Positions 1 through 8,751 of a DNA stretch of 64,000 nucleotides are shown piece after piece. Under the pieces are notes generated by a model that was not told the origin of the DNA, made no database searches, and saw nothing but the letters and a program-made list of their open reading frames with translations. How positions within the stretch are numbered: the first letter of the stretch is position 1; each line of letters opens with the position of its first letter. The position numbers were made by a program, and so were the translations under genes. The DNA is from an uncultured Oscillospiraceae bacterium (GTDB lineage Bacteria; Bacillota; Clostridia; Oscillospirales; Oscillospiraceae): positions 40,398-104,397 of the forward strand of contig CAJUKT010000020.1 of NCBI GenBank assembly GCA_910587255.1. The letters are read 5' to 3'.

Positions 1-72
1 TTGTCCTGCAAGGTCGCAGGTCTGTTCAAAACGATCACCTTCAGCCTTTCTGGTGTATGGCGCACAGATACA

Positions 73-116
73 GGAAAGCCCGGCCGCACGACCAGGGCCC
101 GTGCGGCCGGCTTTCC
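73..116 (-). terminator. Hairpin downstream of the arginine deiminase operon
   Basis: A long inverted repeat (arms near 73-90 and 101-116, core GGCCGCACG / CGTGCGGCC) lies about 40 bases beyond the stop codon of the last arc operon gene. No clear U-tract follows on the minus strand, so it may be a 3'-end stabilising hairpin and not a classical terminator. I see nothing else recognisable in bases 1-157. Confidence 0.5.
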
Positions 117-157
117 CGTTGAGAGGAGGTTCTATGCTGTTAACGTGAAACGGTCCG

Positions 158-1615
158 TCAGCTGAGGACCATCATAGCCACGGTCAGCACCACGGCGGAG
201 AACACCGCGATGACGGCCAGCAGTTTGGCAGACCACTTCACCCAGGTGTCCCAGGGCACACGGGCCAGGGCCAGGCCGCCCATGATGAAGCCGCAGGTGG
301 GGGTGAACAGGTTGACGAAGCCGTTGGCGGCCACGTTGATCATAATGGAGGTTTCCACAGACCAGCCCATGCCCGCCACGATGGGGGAAACGATGGGGGA
401 GGACAGGCCCGCCAGGCCGGAGGAGGACGGCACCAGGAAGCTCAGCCCCACATGGAGCACATAGTCCAGGAAGCCGAAGATGGGGGCGGGCAGGCCGGAG
501 GCGGTCAGCGCGGTAATGGACGCCTCTACCAGCCAGGCGCCCAGGCCGGTGGAGCTCATAATCACGGTGGTGGCACGGGCCAGGGCGATGACCAGGTTGA
601 CGGAGATCATGTCGGTAAAGCCGTTGATCACGCAGGGCATGAGCTTTTTCTTGTCTTCCAGGCCGATGAAGCCCATCACAAAGCCCATGAGCAGGAACCA
701 GGTGGCGGCCTCATTGAAGTACCAGTCGCCCAGCTGGCTACCGGTAATCACGCTGGTGAAGCCCAGGGCATTGTAGATGCCCTCGTTCAAGCTGCCCCAG
801 GGGATGAAGCCCAGGATCATAATCAAGAAGGAGAAAGCGAACACGATCAGCACGCCCTTCTGCCGGCCGGTGAGGCGGACGTTGCTGGAGATCTCGGTGG
901 AGGTGCCGTAAGCGGCCTTGCACTCGCTGATCTGCTCAGCGGTGAGGATGGAGCCCTTGCCGTCCTTCACCTTCTTGGCGTAGGCAGTGACGAACAGGGC
1001 AGAGAGGATAAAGGTGCCCAGCCAGAGGATGATGGCCACAACAAAAATGGTGCCCATGTTCACATCAACGCCGGCCGCAGCCACGGCCGCGCCGGTGGCG
1101 AAGGGGTTCAGGGTGGAGCCCAGCACGCCGGAGCCGGCGCCCAGCAGGACGGTGGCCGCGCCCACCATGGGATCGAAGCCCGCCGCCATCATGGTGGCCG
1201 CCAGCAGGATATAGAAGCCCACAGTCTCCTCGCCCATGCCATAGGTGGTGCCGCCGATGGAGAACAGGAACATCAGGATCCAGACCAGCACCAACTCTTT
1301 GCCGTGGAGCGCCTTCACCAGCACCTGAATGCCGGTTTCCAGCGCGCCGGTGGCGGTCAGGATAGACAGGAAAATGCCCAGGCAGAACACGAAGCCGATT
1401 ACATCTCCGGCATCATGCCAGCCATTGAGGGGAGCCATCAGGATGTCGCTGAGGGAAGCGCCCTGCACAGCCATCTCCACGGCCTCGCCGGTCTCCTCAT
1501 CAAAGCCGGTGTAGGTCTGGCCGCTGGCAACCCAGGTGACGATGGACACCGCCAGCAAGACGACCAGCAAAATTACAAATGTGTTTAACGAGCGCCTCTT
1601 TTTCTTCTCTGCCAT
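158..1615 (-). CDS. YfcC-family membrane transporter, probable arginine/ornithine exchanger of the arc operon
   Basis: The 485-residue protein is almost entirely hydrophobic, with about 12 membrane segments. It begins with a short basic cytoplasmic tail (MAEKKKRR) followed at once by a membrane helix. Gly/Ala-rich re-entrant-like stretches (GIGGTTYGMGEE near residue 120, LGAGSGVLGSTLNP near 160) are typical of the YfcC/C4-dicarboxylate-carrier-like family. It is the last gene of a four-gene arginine deiminase operon, where an arginine/ornithine antiporter is expected, so exchange of arginine for ornithine across the cytoplasmic membrane is the likely role. The substrate is inferred from context only; YfcC relatives can also carry other amino acids or short peptides. 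The start is preceded by AAAGGAGA. Confidence 0.8.
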   Translation of the reverse strand: MAEKKKRRSLNTFVILLVVLLAVSIVTWVASGQTYTGFDEETGEAVEMAVQGASLSDILMAPLNGWHDAGDVIGFVFCLGIFLSILTATGALETGIQVLVKALHGKELVLVWILMFLFSIGGTTYGMGEETVGFYILLAATMMAAGFDPMVGAATVLLGAGSGVLGSTLNPFATGAAVAAAGVDVNMGTIFVVAIILWLGTFILSALFVTAYAKKVKDGKGSILTAEQISECKAAYGTSTEISSNVRLTGRQKGVLIVFAFSFLIMILGFIPWGSLNEGIYNALGFTSVITGSQLGDWYFNEAATWFLLMGFVMGFIGLEDKKKLMPCVINGFTDMISVNLVIALARATTVIMSSTGLGAWLVEASITALTASGLPAPIFGFLDYVLHVGLSFLVPSSSGLAGLSSPIVSPIVAGMGWSVETSIMINVAANGFVNLFTPTCGFIMGGLALARVPWDTWVKWSAKLLAVIAVFSAVVLTVAMMVLS

Positions 1616-1679
1616 GACAATCTCTCCTTTACGTTAGACGTTTCAGTTGACCTGCGGATATCACCTCAAACGCCGTCCG

Positions 1680-1700
1680 GGCGGGGGCAGGGCCCCCGCC
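1680..1700 (-). other. GC-rich hairpin between carbamate kinase and transporter genes
   Basis: GGCGGGGGC and GCCCCCGCC form a perfect short stem in the 121-base gap between the carbamate kinase and transporter genes. There is no U-tract. It could be a processing or stabilising hairpin that sets the level of the downstream transporter message. Confidence 0.4.
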
Positions 1701-1736
1701 TTTGCGGCACTTTCAGTCAGTTGTGGCGCGGGGACG

Positions 1737-2675
1737 TTACTTCTCCACCACCGTGCCCGTCTTGCCGTCCAGCGCCTCGGCGGCGCGGGCCAGGGAGGTG
1801 ATGAGGGCGGTGCCGCCGTGGGTGTTGCTGGCGACGAACTCCATGCAGGACTGCACCTTGGGCAGCATACTGCCGGGGGCGAACTGGCCCTGCTTGATAT
1901 ACTCCTCGGCCTCGGCCAGGGTCATGGAGGGCAGCTCCTGCTGGTCGGGCTTGTTGAAGTTGACGCACACGCGGTCCACTGCGGTGAGGATGATGAGCTG
2001 GTCGGCCTTCACGTCCCGGGCCAGCAGGGAGCTGGCGCGGTCCTTGTCGATGACGGCGGCCACACCCTTCAGGCCCGTGCCGGTCTCAACGACGGGGATG
2101 CCGCCGCCGCCCACGGTGATGACGATGACGCCGGCGGAAACCAGCTGCTCCACCGTCTCAATTTCCACGATGCGCTTGGGGATGGGGGAGGGCACTACCC
2201 GGCGGTAGCCGCGCCCGGAGTCCTCCACGAAGGTGAAGCCCTTTTCCGCCGCGATGGCGTCGGCCTCCTCCTTGGTGTAGAAGCTGCCCACGGGCTTGGT
2301 GGGGTTCTGGAAGCCGGGGTCGGACTCGTCCACCACCACCTGGGTGACCACGGTGGCGCACGCCTTTTTGATGCTGCGGGCGTTCAGCTCGTCCTGGATG
2401 GCCTGCTGGAGGTGGTAGCCGATATAGCCCTGGGTCATGGCCCCGCACTCGGGGAAGGGCATATAGGGGGTGTTTCCGCCCTTGTTGGCGGAGAACTCCA
2501 TGGCCAGGTTGATCATACCCACCTGGGGGCCGTTGCCGTGGCCAATGATGACGTCATAGCCCTTTTCCACCAGGTCCACGATGGGCTTGGCGGTGCCCTT
2601 CACCAGCTCCAGCTGCTGCTCGGGGGTATTGCCCAGGGCGTTGCCGCCCAGGGCCACTACAATACGCTTACCCAT
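1737..2675 (-). CDS. arcC: Carbamate kinase (arginine deiminase pathway)
   Basis: This 312-residue cytoplasmic enzyme converts carbamoyl phosphate plus ADP to ATP, carbon dioxide and ammonia, the energy-yielding last step of the arginine deiminase pathway. The N-terminus (MGKRIVVALGGNALG) is the family nucleotide/phosphate-binding signature, and IGHGNGPQVG, PFPECGAMTQGYIGYH and ITVGGGGIPV are further conserved blocks. Length is normal for the amino-acid-kinase-fold family. It starts 3 bases after the stop of the ornithine carbamoyltransferase gene, so the two are translationally coupled. A second, diverged carbamate kinase lies at 27947-28873 in the catabolic island. Confidence 0.95.
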   Translation of the reverse strand: MGKRIVVALGGNALGNTPEQQLELVKGTAKPIVDLVEKGYDVIIGHGNGPQVGMINLAMEFSANKGGNTPYMPFPECGAMTQGYIGYHLQQAIQDELNARSIKKACATVVTQVVVDESDPGFQNPTKPVGSFYTKEEADAIAAEKGFTFVEDSGRGYRRVVPSPIPKRIVEIETVEQLVSAGVIVITVGGGGIPVVETGTGLKGVAAVIDKDRASSLLARDVKADQLIILTAVDRVCVNFNKPDQQELPSMTLAEAEEYIKQGQFAPGSMLPKVQSCMEFVASNTHGGTALITSLARAAEALDGKTGTVVEK

Positions 2676-2678
2676 GGC

Positions 2679-3671
2679 TTACATCAGAGTCGCGTACATC
2701 ACAGCCTTGATGGTGTGCATACGGTTCTCTGCCTCGTCGAACTGGCGGGCCTGCTTGCCCAGGAACACATCGTCGGTGACCTCCATGGCGGGCAGGTCGA
2801 ACTTCTGGTAGATGTCCTCGCCGATGGTGGTGTCCCGGTCGTGGAAGGAGGGCAGGCAGTGCAGGAAGATGGCGGTGGGCTTGGCCTGCTCCATCAGCTC
2901 CTTGTTCACCTGATAGGGCCGCAGCAGCTTGATGCGCTCCGCCCAGATCTCGTCGGGCTCGCCCATGGAGACCCAGATATCGGTGTACAGCACGTCGCAG
3001 TCGCGGGCGCCCTGCTTCACGTCGTCGGTCAGCTCGATGGTGGCGCCGGTCTCGGCGGCCACGGCCTTGCACTTCTCCACCAGGTCGGCGGCGGGCATCA
3101 GCTCCTTGGGCCCGCAGGCGCAGAAGTGCATGCCCAGCTTGGCGCACACCACCATCAGGGAGTTGGCCACGTTGTTGCGGGCGTCGCCAAAGAAGGTGAG
3201 CTTGCGGCCGCGCACGTCGCCGAACTCCTCCTTCACGGTGAGGATGTCGGCCAGCATCTGGGTGGGGTGGAAGGCGTCGGTCAGGCCGTTCCACACGGGC
3301 ACGCCGGAGTAGCGGGCCAGGTCCTCCACCACGGACTGCTTGAAGCCGCGGTACTCAATGCCGTCGTACATGCGGCCCAGCACCTTGGCGGTGTCGGCCA
3401 GGGACTCCTTCTTGCCCATCTGGGAGGAGGCGGGGTCCAGGAAGGTCACGCCCATGCCCAGGTCGCGGGCGCCCACCTCGAAGGCGCAGCGGGTGCGGGT
3501 GGAGGTCTTTTCAAACAGCAGCACCACCTGCTTGCCGGTGAGCCACTTGTGCTCCACGCCGTTGTTCTTCATCCGCTTGAACTCGGCGGACAGGTCCAGC
3601 ATATAGTTGATCTCGGCGGGGGTGAAGTCCAGCAGGGTCAGGAAGCTCCTGCCGCGAATGTTGATGCCCAT
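2679..3671 (-). CDS. arcB: Ornithine carbamoyltransferase, catabolic
   Basis: This 330-residue enzyme carries the carbamoyl-phosphate motif STRTR (residues 57-61), the HPTQ motif, the HCLP loop and an SMGEPDE ornithine loop, all canonical for ornithine carbamoyltransferase. Placement between arginine deiminase and carbamate kinase argues for the catabolic direction: citrulline plus phosphate gives ornithine plus carbamoyl phosphate. A biosynthetic argF-like role cannot be excluded from sequence alone. The start is preceded by TAGGAGGAA. The gene belongs to the arcA-arcB-arcC-transporter operon. Confidence 0.93.
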   Translation of the reverse strand: MGINIRGRSFLTLLDFTPAEINYMLDLSAEFKRMKNNGVEHKWLTGKQVVLLFEKTSTRTRCAFEVGARDLGMGVTFLDPASSQMGKKESLADTAKVLGRMYDGIEYRGFKQSVVEDLARYSGVPVWNGLTDAFHPTQMLADILTVKEEFGDVRGRKLTFFGDARNNVANSLMVVCAKLGMHFCACGPKELMPAADLVEKCKAVAAETGATIELTDDVKQGARDCDVLYTDIWVSMGEPDEIWAERIKLLRPYQVNKELMEQAKPTAIFLHCLPSFHDRDTTIGEDIYQKFDLPAMEVTDDVFLGKQARQFDEAENRMHTIKAVMYATLM

Positions 3672-3726
3672 GGTAAATTCCTCCTAAATAGTTTTATGGT
3701 GTGGCGGGAAAACAGCATGGTGAAGA

Positions 3727-4959
3727 TTACTCGGCGCGGATCAGCGGCATGGACATGCAGCGCGGGCCGCCGCGGCCGCGGGACAGCTCGGCGGAGGGCA
3801 TCTCCAGGACGGTCAGCCCGGCGTCGCGCAGAATGGCGTTGGACACGTCGTTGCGCTGGTAGACCACGATCTTGCCCGGGGCGATGCACAGGGTGTTGGA
3901 GCCGTCGTTCCACTGCTCGCGGGCCGCGGCAATCAGGTCGTCGCCGCCGCAGTAGATCAGATGGACGTTGGACACGCCGGTGTACTTCTCCAGAATGCTC
4001 TTCAGGTCGGAGTCCACCCGCTTGATGTGCAGGTCGGCGGGGTCGTCCTGGCCCGGGGTGATCTCGTACACGGTGAGGGGGCCCAGGATGGCGGGATGGA
4101 CGGTGTACTTGTCCACGTCAATCTGGGTGAACACGGTGTCCAGGTGCATGAAGGCGCGGCTCTTGGGGATATCGAAGGCCAGCACGGTGCGGATCTTGGC
4201 CTCGGGATCGGTGAACAGGTTGCGGGCCGCCGCCTCGATGGCGTCGGGGCAGGTGCGCTGGGAGATGCCGATGGCCAGGGTGTCCTCGGTGAGGTTGAGC
4301 ACGTCGCCGCCCTCGATGTTGGCGTGGAGGTCGCGGTCGTAGTAGCGCTTCACCAGCCCCTCGAAGTCGGGGTGGTACTTGAAGATATAGTCGGCGTAGA
4401 TGGTCTCGCGGCAGCGGGTGACGGAGTACATCTTATGCAGGAACACGCCGGAGCCCACGCTGGCGAAGGGGTCGCGGGTGAAGTACAGGTTGGGCATGGG
4501 GTGGACCACCAGGTCGTCCGGCGGGGCCACCAGGTCCTGGAGGGAGTAGGCGCGGGCAGCGTCGCCCATCTCCTTCAGGGTGATGCCCTCCATGGTCTTT
4601 TCCACCAGAGCCTTGCCCTTGAAGTGGGCGGTCAGGTACTCCAGGCACTTGTCCTGCCAGCGGCGGGTCTTGATATTGCCCTCGAACAGCCACTGGCGCA
4701 GGAAGGGCTCCACCAGCTTGGGGTTCAGGCTGAGCACGTCGGTCATCAGGTCTTCCAGATAGACCACCTCGGTGCCGTTGTCGCGCAAAATCTGGGCGAA
4801 GGCGTCATGCTCCTCCTGGGCAACCTTGAGGAAGGGGATATCGTCAAACAAAAGCTCTCCCAGGGTGTCGGGGGTCAGGTTCAGCAGCTCTCTGCCGGGG
4901 CGGTGCAGCAGTACCTTTTTCAGCGGGTTGATCTCGCTTCTGACACAAATGCCTTTCAT
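3727..4959 (-). CDS. arcA: Arginine deiminase
   Basis: This 410-residue enzyme hydrolyses arginine to citrulline and ammonia. Family landmarks are FTRDPFASVG, NIEGGDVLNL, the HLDT active-site histidine region, and the near-C-terminal GGPRCMSMP loop with the catalytic cysteine at about residue 401. It is the first gene of the minus-strand arc operon and starts after ATAAGGAGGAGCC, a near-perfect ribosome site. The order arcA-arcB-arcC-transporter is standard for fermentative arginine use, giving one ATP per arginine and ammonia for acid tolerance. Confidence 0.96.
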   Translation of the reverse strand: MKGICVRSEINPLKKVLLHRPGRELLNLTPDTLGELLFDDIPFLKVAQEEHDAFAQILRDNGTEVVYLEDLMTDVLSLNPKLVEPFLRQWLFEGNIKTRRWQDKCLEYLTAHFKGKALVEKTMEGITLKEMGDAARAYSLQDLVAPPDDLVVHPMPNLYFTRDPFASVGSGVFLHKMYSVTRCRETIYADYIFKYHPDFEGLVKRYYDRDLHANIEGGDVLNLTEDTLAIGISQRTCPDAIEAAARNLFTDPEAKIRTVLAFDIPKSRAFMHLDTVFTQIDVDKYTVHPAILGPLTVYEITPGQDDPADLHIKRVDSDLKSILEKYTGVSNVHLIYCGGDDLIAAAREQWNDGSNTLCIAPGKIVVYQRNDVSNAILRDAGLTVLEMPSAELSRGRGGPRCMSMPLIRAE

Positions 4960-5283
4960 GGCTCCTCCTTATGCGGTTTGCATGAATAATATTTTTGGCC
5001 GCGCCTGCGCGCACCGGTGCGTCCAAATCATGACCATCCCTATCATAGCGCATCCCTCGAAAATTATCTGGAAATTTCCAAAGCCCCGCATTGTATATTT
5101 TCGCTAATATCGCCCGGCGTGCCGCCGGGAAAATTGCACACTCTAACGGGGCGGCCGGGGCGTCCCCCGCTGCCTGCCGACAGTTTGCGCAGGCGCGCCC
5201 CGGACTATTCAAGCGCGGGCGCCCGCCGCGCCGGGATGCCCCACCGCCTTGTCCGCCGCTGCCGCCGGGAACCCGGCCCGGGG
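4960..5283. other. Intergenic region upstream of arcA
   Basis: No gene is recognised here. The part nearest arcA is AT-richer and holds TGCATGAATAATAT (4979-4992), which resembles half of an ArgR/AhrC arginine box, and a TATGAT hexamer on the minus strand near 5045 that could be a -10 element. Neither is convincing alone. A CCCGGCG/CGCCGGG stem lies at about 5111-5130. The remainder to 5283 is GC-rich and carries nothing I can name. Confidence 0.35.
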
Positions 5284-5452
5284 CTCAGAAGCCGTACCAA
5301 TCGCCTCAGCACCCGGCTTTGCGGCCAAAACTGCCGCCGGCCGCGTTGAAAAATCTTGAAATACACAAAGTATTCCCGCGATTTTTCGCCTTGCCATCGG
5401 TAATTTTGGCTCGCGAGTCTGAATGCTTCGGCTATTGGCACAGCTTCTCACT
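5284..5452 (-). repeat. 169-bp palindrome-ended repeat, copy 1 (overlaps end of Sel1 gene)
   Basis: Read on the minus strand it begins AGTGAGAAGC and its far end is an imperfect inverted copy of its start (CTCAGAAGCCGTACC on the plus strand), so it has terminal inverted repeats of about 20 bp. A closely similar copy lies at 9738-9907. The first bases contain the TGA stop codon of the Sel1-repeat gene. Internal complementary segments predict a strongly folded RNA. The layout is like a MITE or REP-type element, with no transposase inside. Confidence 0.8.
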
Positions 5453-8400
5453 TCCTGCCGAAGGGCCAGCGGAAGCCGCGGCGCTCCTTGGTCCCCGACG
5501 GGGCGGGCTGCTTGGGGGCCTTGGGCCCGGCGGGCTGCTGCGGGGCGTCCAGCCGTTCCAGGGCGTCCAGGGCCTTCTGGTATTTCTTGTCCGCCGCCTG
5601 CCGGTAGAGCTCCCGGGCCTTCGCCAGATCCTGCTCCACCCCGGCGCCCTTCTCATAACATTCGCCCAGCAGGTACATGGCCCTGGCCTCCCCCCGCTCG
5701 GCGCTCTGCCCGTACAGCTGCGCGGCGCGCTTTTCGTCCTTGGGCACCCCCATCCCGGCGGCGTAGCACTCCCCCAGGGAGCAGGTGCCGCCCGGGTGCC
5801 TGCCCTTGTGGGCGCGGGTGTACAGCTCCACCGCCTTTTCCAGATCCTTTTCCACGCCATAGCCGTTCTCATAGCACTCGCCCAGCAGGAATTCGGCCCG
5901 GTGATAGCCCTGCTGGGCGGATTTGGCGAACCATTCCGCCGCCTGGGCGTCGTCCTCCTCCACGGCGATGCCGTGGTAGTAGAAGAAACCCAGATTGCAC
6001 TGTGCCCGGGCGTTGCCCGCCCCGGCGGCGTGGCGGTAGAGCCGGGCGGCCTCCGCCTTGTCCTCGGCTACGCCGTGGCCCAGCTCATAGCACAGCCCCA
6101 GGGAACAGGCGGCGGCGATATACCCCTGCTCGTGGGCGGCGCGGTAGAGGCGGAACGCCTCGTCAAAGTCCGCGTCTACGCCGTAGCCGTACTCGTGGCA
6201 TTCGCCCAGGAGGAAATGGGCACGGGCGCTGCCCCGCTGGGCGGCCTGGGTAAACCACTCCACCGCCTGGGCGTCGTCCATCTCCACGCCGATGCCCTGG
6301 TAGTAGCAGAAGCCCAGGTTACACTGGGCCCAGGCGCTGCCCTGCTCCGCCGCCTCCCGGTAGAGCTGGGCGGCGCGCTTGGCGTCCCGCACCACGCCCT
6401 TGCCGAACTCATAGCACACCCCCAGCGAGCAGGTGCCGGCGGGGTAGTGCTGCTCGTGGGACTTGCGGTAGAGCTCCACCGCCTTTTCCAGATCCATCTC
6501 CACGCCGTAGCCGTTTTCATAGCATTCGCCCAGCAGCTGCTGGGCCCGGGCCTGGCCCGCCCCGGCGGCCTGGGTAAACCACTTCACCGCCTGCTCGTTG
6601 TCCTCCGGGGTGCCAATGCCCCGGTAGTGGCAGAAGCCCAGATTGCACTGGGCCTGGGTATAGCCCTGCTCCGCCGCCTCCCGGTAGAGCTCCACCGCCC
6701 GGGCGGGGTCGGCCTCCACCCCGGTGCCCAGCTCATAGCACAGCCCCAGCGAGCAGGCGGCGGGGGGATAGCCCGCCTCGTGGGACAGGCGGTAGAGCTG
6801 CGCCGCCCGCGCCTCGTCCTTTTCCACGCCGAAGCCGCTGTCGTAGCACTCGCCCAGCAGCTGCTGGGCCCGGGGGTACTCCTGCTGGGCGGACTTGGCG
6901 AACCACTGGGCGGCCTGGGCGTCGTCCTGCTCCACGCCGATGCCCTGGTAGTAGCAGAAGCCCAGATTGCATTGGGCCCGGGCGTCCCCCGCCTCGGCCG
7001 CCCTGCGGTAGAGCTCCACCGCCCGGGGCCTGTCCTGCTCCACCCCCCGGCCCAGCTCATAGCACAGCCCCAGCGCGCAGCTCCCGGCGGCGTGGCCCTT
7101 CTCGTCCGCCTCGGCGTAGAGCCGGGCGGCCCGGTCCATGTCCTGCTCCACGCCGAAGCCGCCCTCATAGCACTGCCCCAGCAGGAACAGCGCCCGGCCG
7201 TGGCCCTGCTGGGCGGAGCGGTCAAACCAGAGGGCGGCCTGGTCGTTGTCCTCGTCCACGCCGATGCCCCGGTAGTAGCAGTAGCCCAGATTACACTGGG
7301 CCCGGGCGTCCCCCGCCTCGGCGGCCTGGAGGTAGAGCGCCAGCGCCCGCTCCATATCCTGCTCCACCCCGGAGCCCAGCTCGTAGCACAGCCCCAGCGA
7401 GCAGGTGGCGGGGGGATAGCCCGCGTCGCTGGCCGCGCGGTAGAGCTGGGCGGCCTTCAGGTGGTCCTCCTCCACGCCGTAGCCGAAATCGTAGCAGTCC
7501 CCCAGCAGGCCCAGGGCCCGGGGGTAGCCCTCCTCGGCGGCCAGCTGGAACCAGTGGACGGCCTGGGCGTCGTCCATCTCCACGCCGATGCCCCGGTAGT
7601 AGCAGAAGCCCAGATTGCACTGGGCGGGGATATAGCCCCGCTCCGCCGCCTCCCGGTAAAATTCCACCGCCCGGGGCAGGTCGGCCTCCACCCCGGCGCC
7701 CAGCTCATAGCACAGCCCCAGCGCGCACACGGCGGGGGCGTAGTCGTTTTCCCTGGCCCGGCGGTACCACTCCACCGCCTGGGCCGGGTCCTGCTCCACC
7801 CCCTGGCCCAGCTCGTAGCTCTGGCCCAGCAGGAACTGGCCCTTGGGGTAGTCCTCCTCGGCGCACCGGCGGTACAGCCGGGCGGCCTCCTCCATGTCCT
7901 GCTCCACGCCGATGCCCCGGTCATAGCACACGCCCAGGGCGCAGGTGGCGGCCTCAAAGCCCTGCTCGTGGGCGGCGCGGTAGAGCTCCACCGCCCGCTT
8001 CTCGTCCTTCTCCACCCCCAGGCCGGCCTCGAAGCACTCGCCCAGCAGCTGCTGGGCCCTGGGGTATTCCTGCTGGGCGGCCTTGGCAAACCAGGCCGCG
8101 GCCTCCTCATAGTCCTGCTCCACGCCGATGCCCCGGTAGTAAAAGAAGCCCAGATTGCACTGGGAGGGGGCGTGGTCCTGCTCCGCCGCCTCGCGGTAGA
8201 GCTCTGCGGCCCGCTCCTTGTCCATCTTCACCCCGGAGCCCAGCTCGTAGCACAGCCCCAGCTCGCACATGGCGGGGGGATAGCCCTGCTCCGCCGCCTG
8301 GGTAAAGAGCTGGACGGCCCGCTCCGGGTCCTTTTCCGTGCCGATGCCCCGGCCGAAGCACATGCCCAGGCCGTACTGGGCGGCGATGTAGTCCCCCTCC

Positions 8401-8651
8401 GCCGCCCGGGTGAACCAATGGAAGGCCAGCGCTTCGTCCCGCTGGGTCCCGCCCGTGCCGTTGCAGTAGTTCATGGCCACCCGGTACTGGGCGTCCAGGT
8501 CCCCGTCCTCCGCCGCCTCCAGCAGCTCGCGGAAGCTCTGCTCCTTCCTGGCCGATACGTCCGCCAGGCTCTGGATCAGCTGGGGGTTGATGTATACCAT
8601 CACCGCGTCCTGCCCCTCGGGCAGCAGTCCGTCGTTGCGTTCTTCCGACAT
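5448..8651 (-). CDS. Giant Sel1-repeat protein (27 tandem repeats)
   Basis: The 1067-residue protein has a short N-terminal region (residues 1-55) and then 27 uninterrupted 36-residue Sel1/TPR-like repeats (about 56-1027) of the form LGxCYExGxGVxxDxxxA. A basic proline-rich tail ends in WPFGRK. No signal peptide or membrane segment is seen, so an intracellular scaffold for protein-protein contacts is likely. From about repeat 3 on, the repeats follow a three-repeat cycle (CSLGLCYELG, then CNLGFCYYRG, then LLGECYE), so the gene grew by duplicating 108-residue blocks. The start chosen is the ATG at 8651 because AAAGGAAG lies 10 bases upstream; a longer in-frame start at 8732 has no such site. 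Partners are unknown. Confidence 0.9.
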   Translation of the reverse strand: MSEERNDGLLPEGQDAVMVYINPQLIQSLADVSARKEQSFRELLEAAEDGDLDAQYRVAMNYCNGTGGTQRDEALAFHWFTRAAEGDYIAAQYGLGMCFGRGIGTEKDPERAVQLFTQAAEQGYPPAMCELGLCYELGSGVKMDKERAAELYREAAEQDHAPSQCNLGFFYYRGIGVEQDYEEAAAWFAKAAQQEYPRAQQLLGECFEAGLGVEKDEKRAVELYRAAHEQGFEAATCALGVCYDRGIGVEQDMEEAARLYRRCAEEDYPKGQFLLGQSYELGQGVEQDPAQAVEWYRRARENDYAPAVCALGLCYELGAGVEADLPRAVEFYREAAERGYIPAQCNLGFCYYRGIGVEMDDAQAVHWFQLAAEEGYPRALGLLGDCYDFGYGVEEDHLKAAQLYRAASDAGYPPATCSLGLCYELGSGVEQDMERALALYLQAAEAGDARAQCNLGYCYYRGIGVDEDNDQAALWFDRSAQQGHGRALFLLGQCYEGGFGVEQDMDRAARLYAEADEKGHAAGSCALGLCYELGRGVEQDRPRAVELYRRAAEAGDARAQCNLGFCYYQGIGVEQDDAQAAQWFAKSAQQEYPRAQQLLGECYDSGFGVEKDEARAAQLYRLSHEAGYPPAACSLGLCYELGTGVEADPARAVELYREAAEQGYTQAQCNLGFCHYRGIGTPEDNEQAVKWFTQAAGAGQARAQQLLGECYENGYGVEMDLEKAVELYRKSHEQHYPAGTCSLGVCYEFGKGVVRDAKRAAQLYREAAEQGSAWAQCNLGFCYYQGIGVEMDDAQAVEWFTQAAQRGSARAHFLLGECHEYGYGVDADFDEAFRLYRAAHEQGYIAAACSLGLCYELGHGVAEDKAEAARLYRHAAGAGNARAQCNLGFFYYHGIAVEEDDAQAAEWFAKSAQQGYHRAEFLLGECYENGYGVEKDLEKAVELYTRAHKGRHPGGTCSLGECYAAGMGVPKDEKRAAQLYGQSAERGEARAMYLLGECYEKGAGVEQDLAKARELYRQAADKKYQKALDALERLDAPQQPAGPKAPKQPAPSGTKERRGFRWPFGRK

Positions 8652-8751
8652 ATGTATCCGCTTCCTTTCCGTCTCCCCCGCCCTTGCGGGTGTTTTTGGA
8701 GCATTGTACCATATCCCCCGGGGGAAATCCACCCGGGATTGGGCGCGGCCG

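Noticed and set aside
1647..4025. Long plus-strand open frame opposite the arc genes
   Set aside because: Antisense shadow of arcC/arcB/arcA caused by GC-rich third codon positions; its translation is low-complexity G/H/L/V and matches no family, while the minus strand encodes well-known enzymes.
5284..5452. Small conserved peptide (FQDFSTRPAA-type) readable in both copies of the palindrome-ended repeat
   Set aside because: Similarity follows from the DNA repeat itself; no ribosome site and the peptide has no recognisable family. Kept as a repeat only.
5448..8651. CRISPR array
   Set aside because: The regular repeats are coding, 108 bp (36 codons) apart with diverged 'spacers' that are part of Sel1 repeats; no CRISPR array is seen anywhere in the window.
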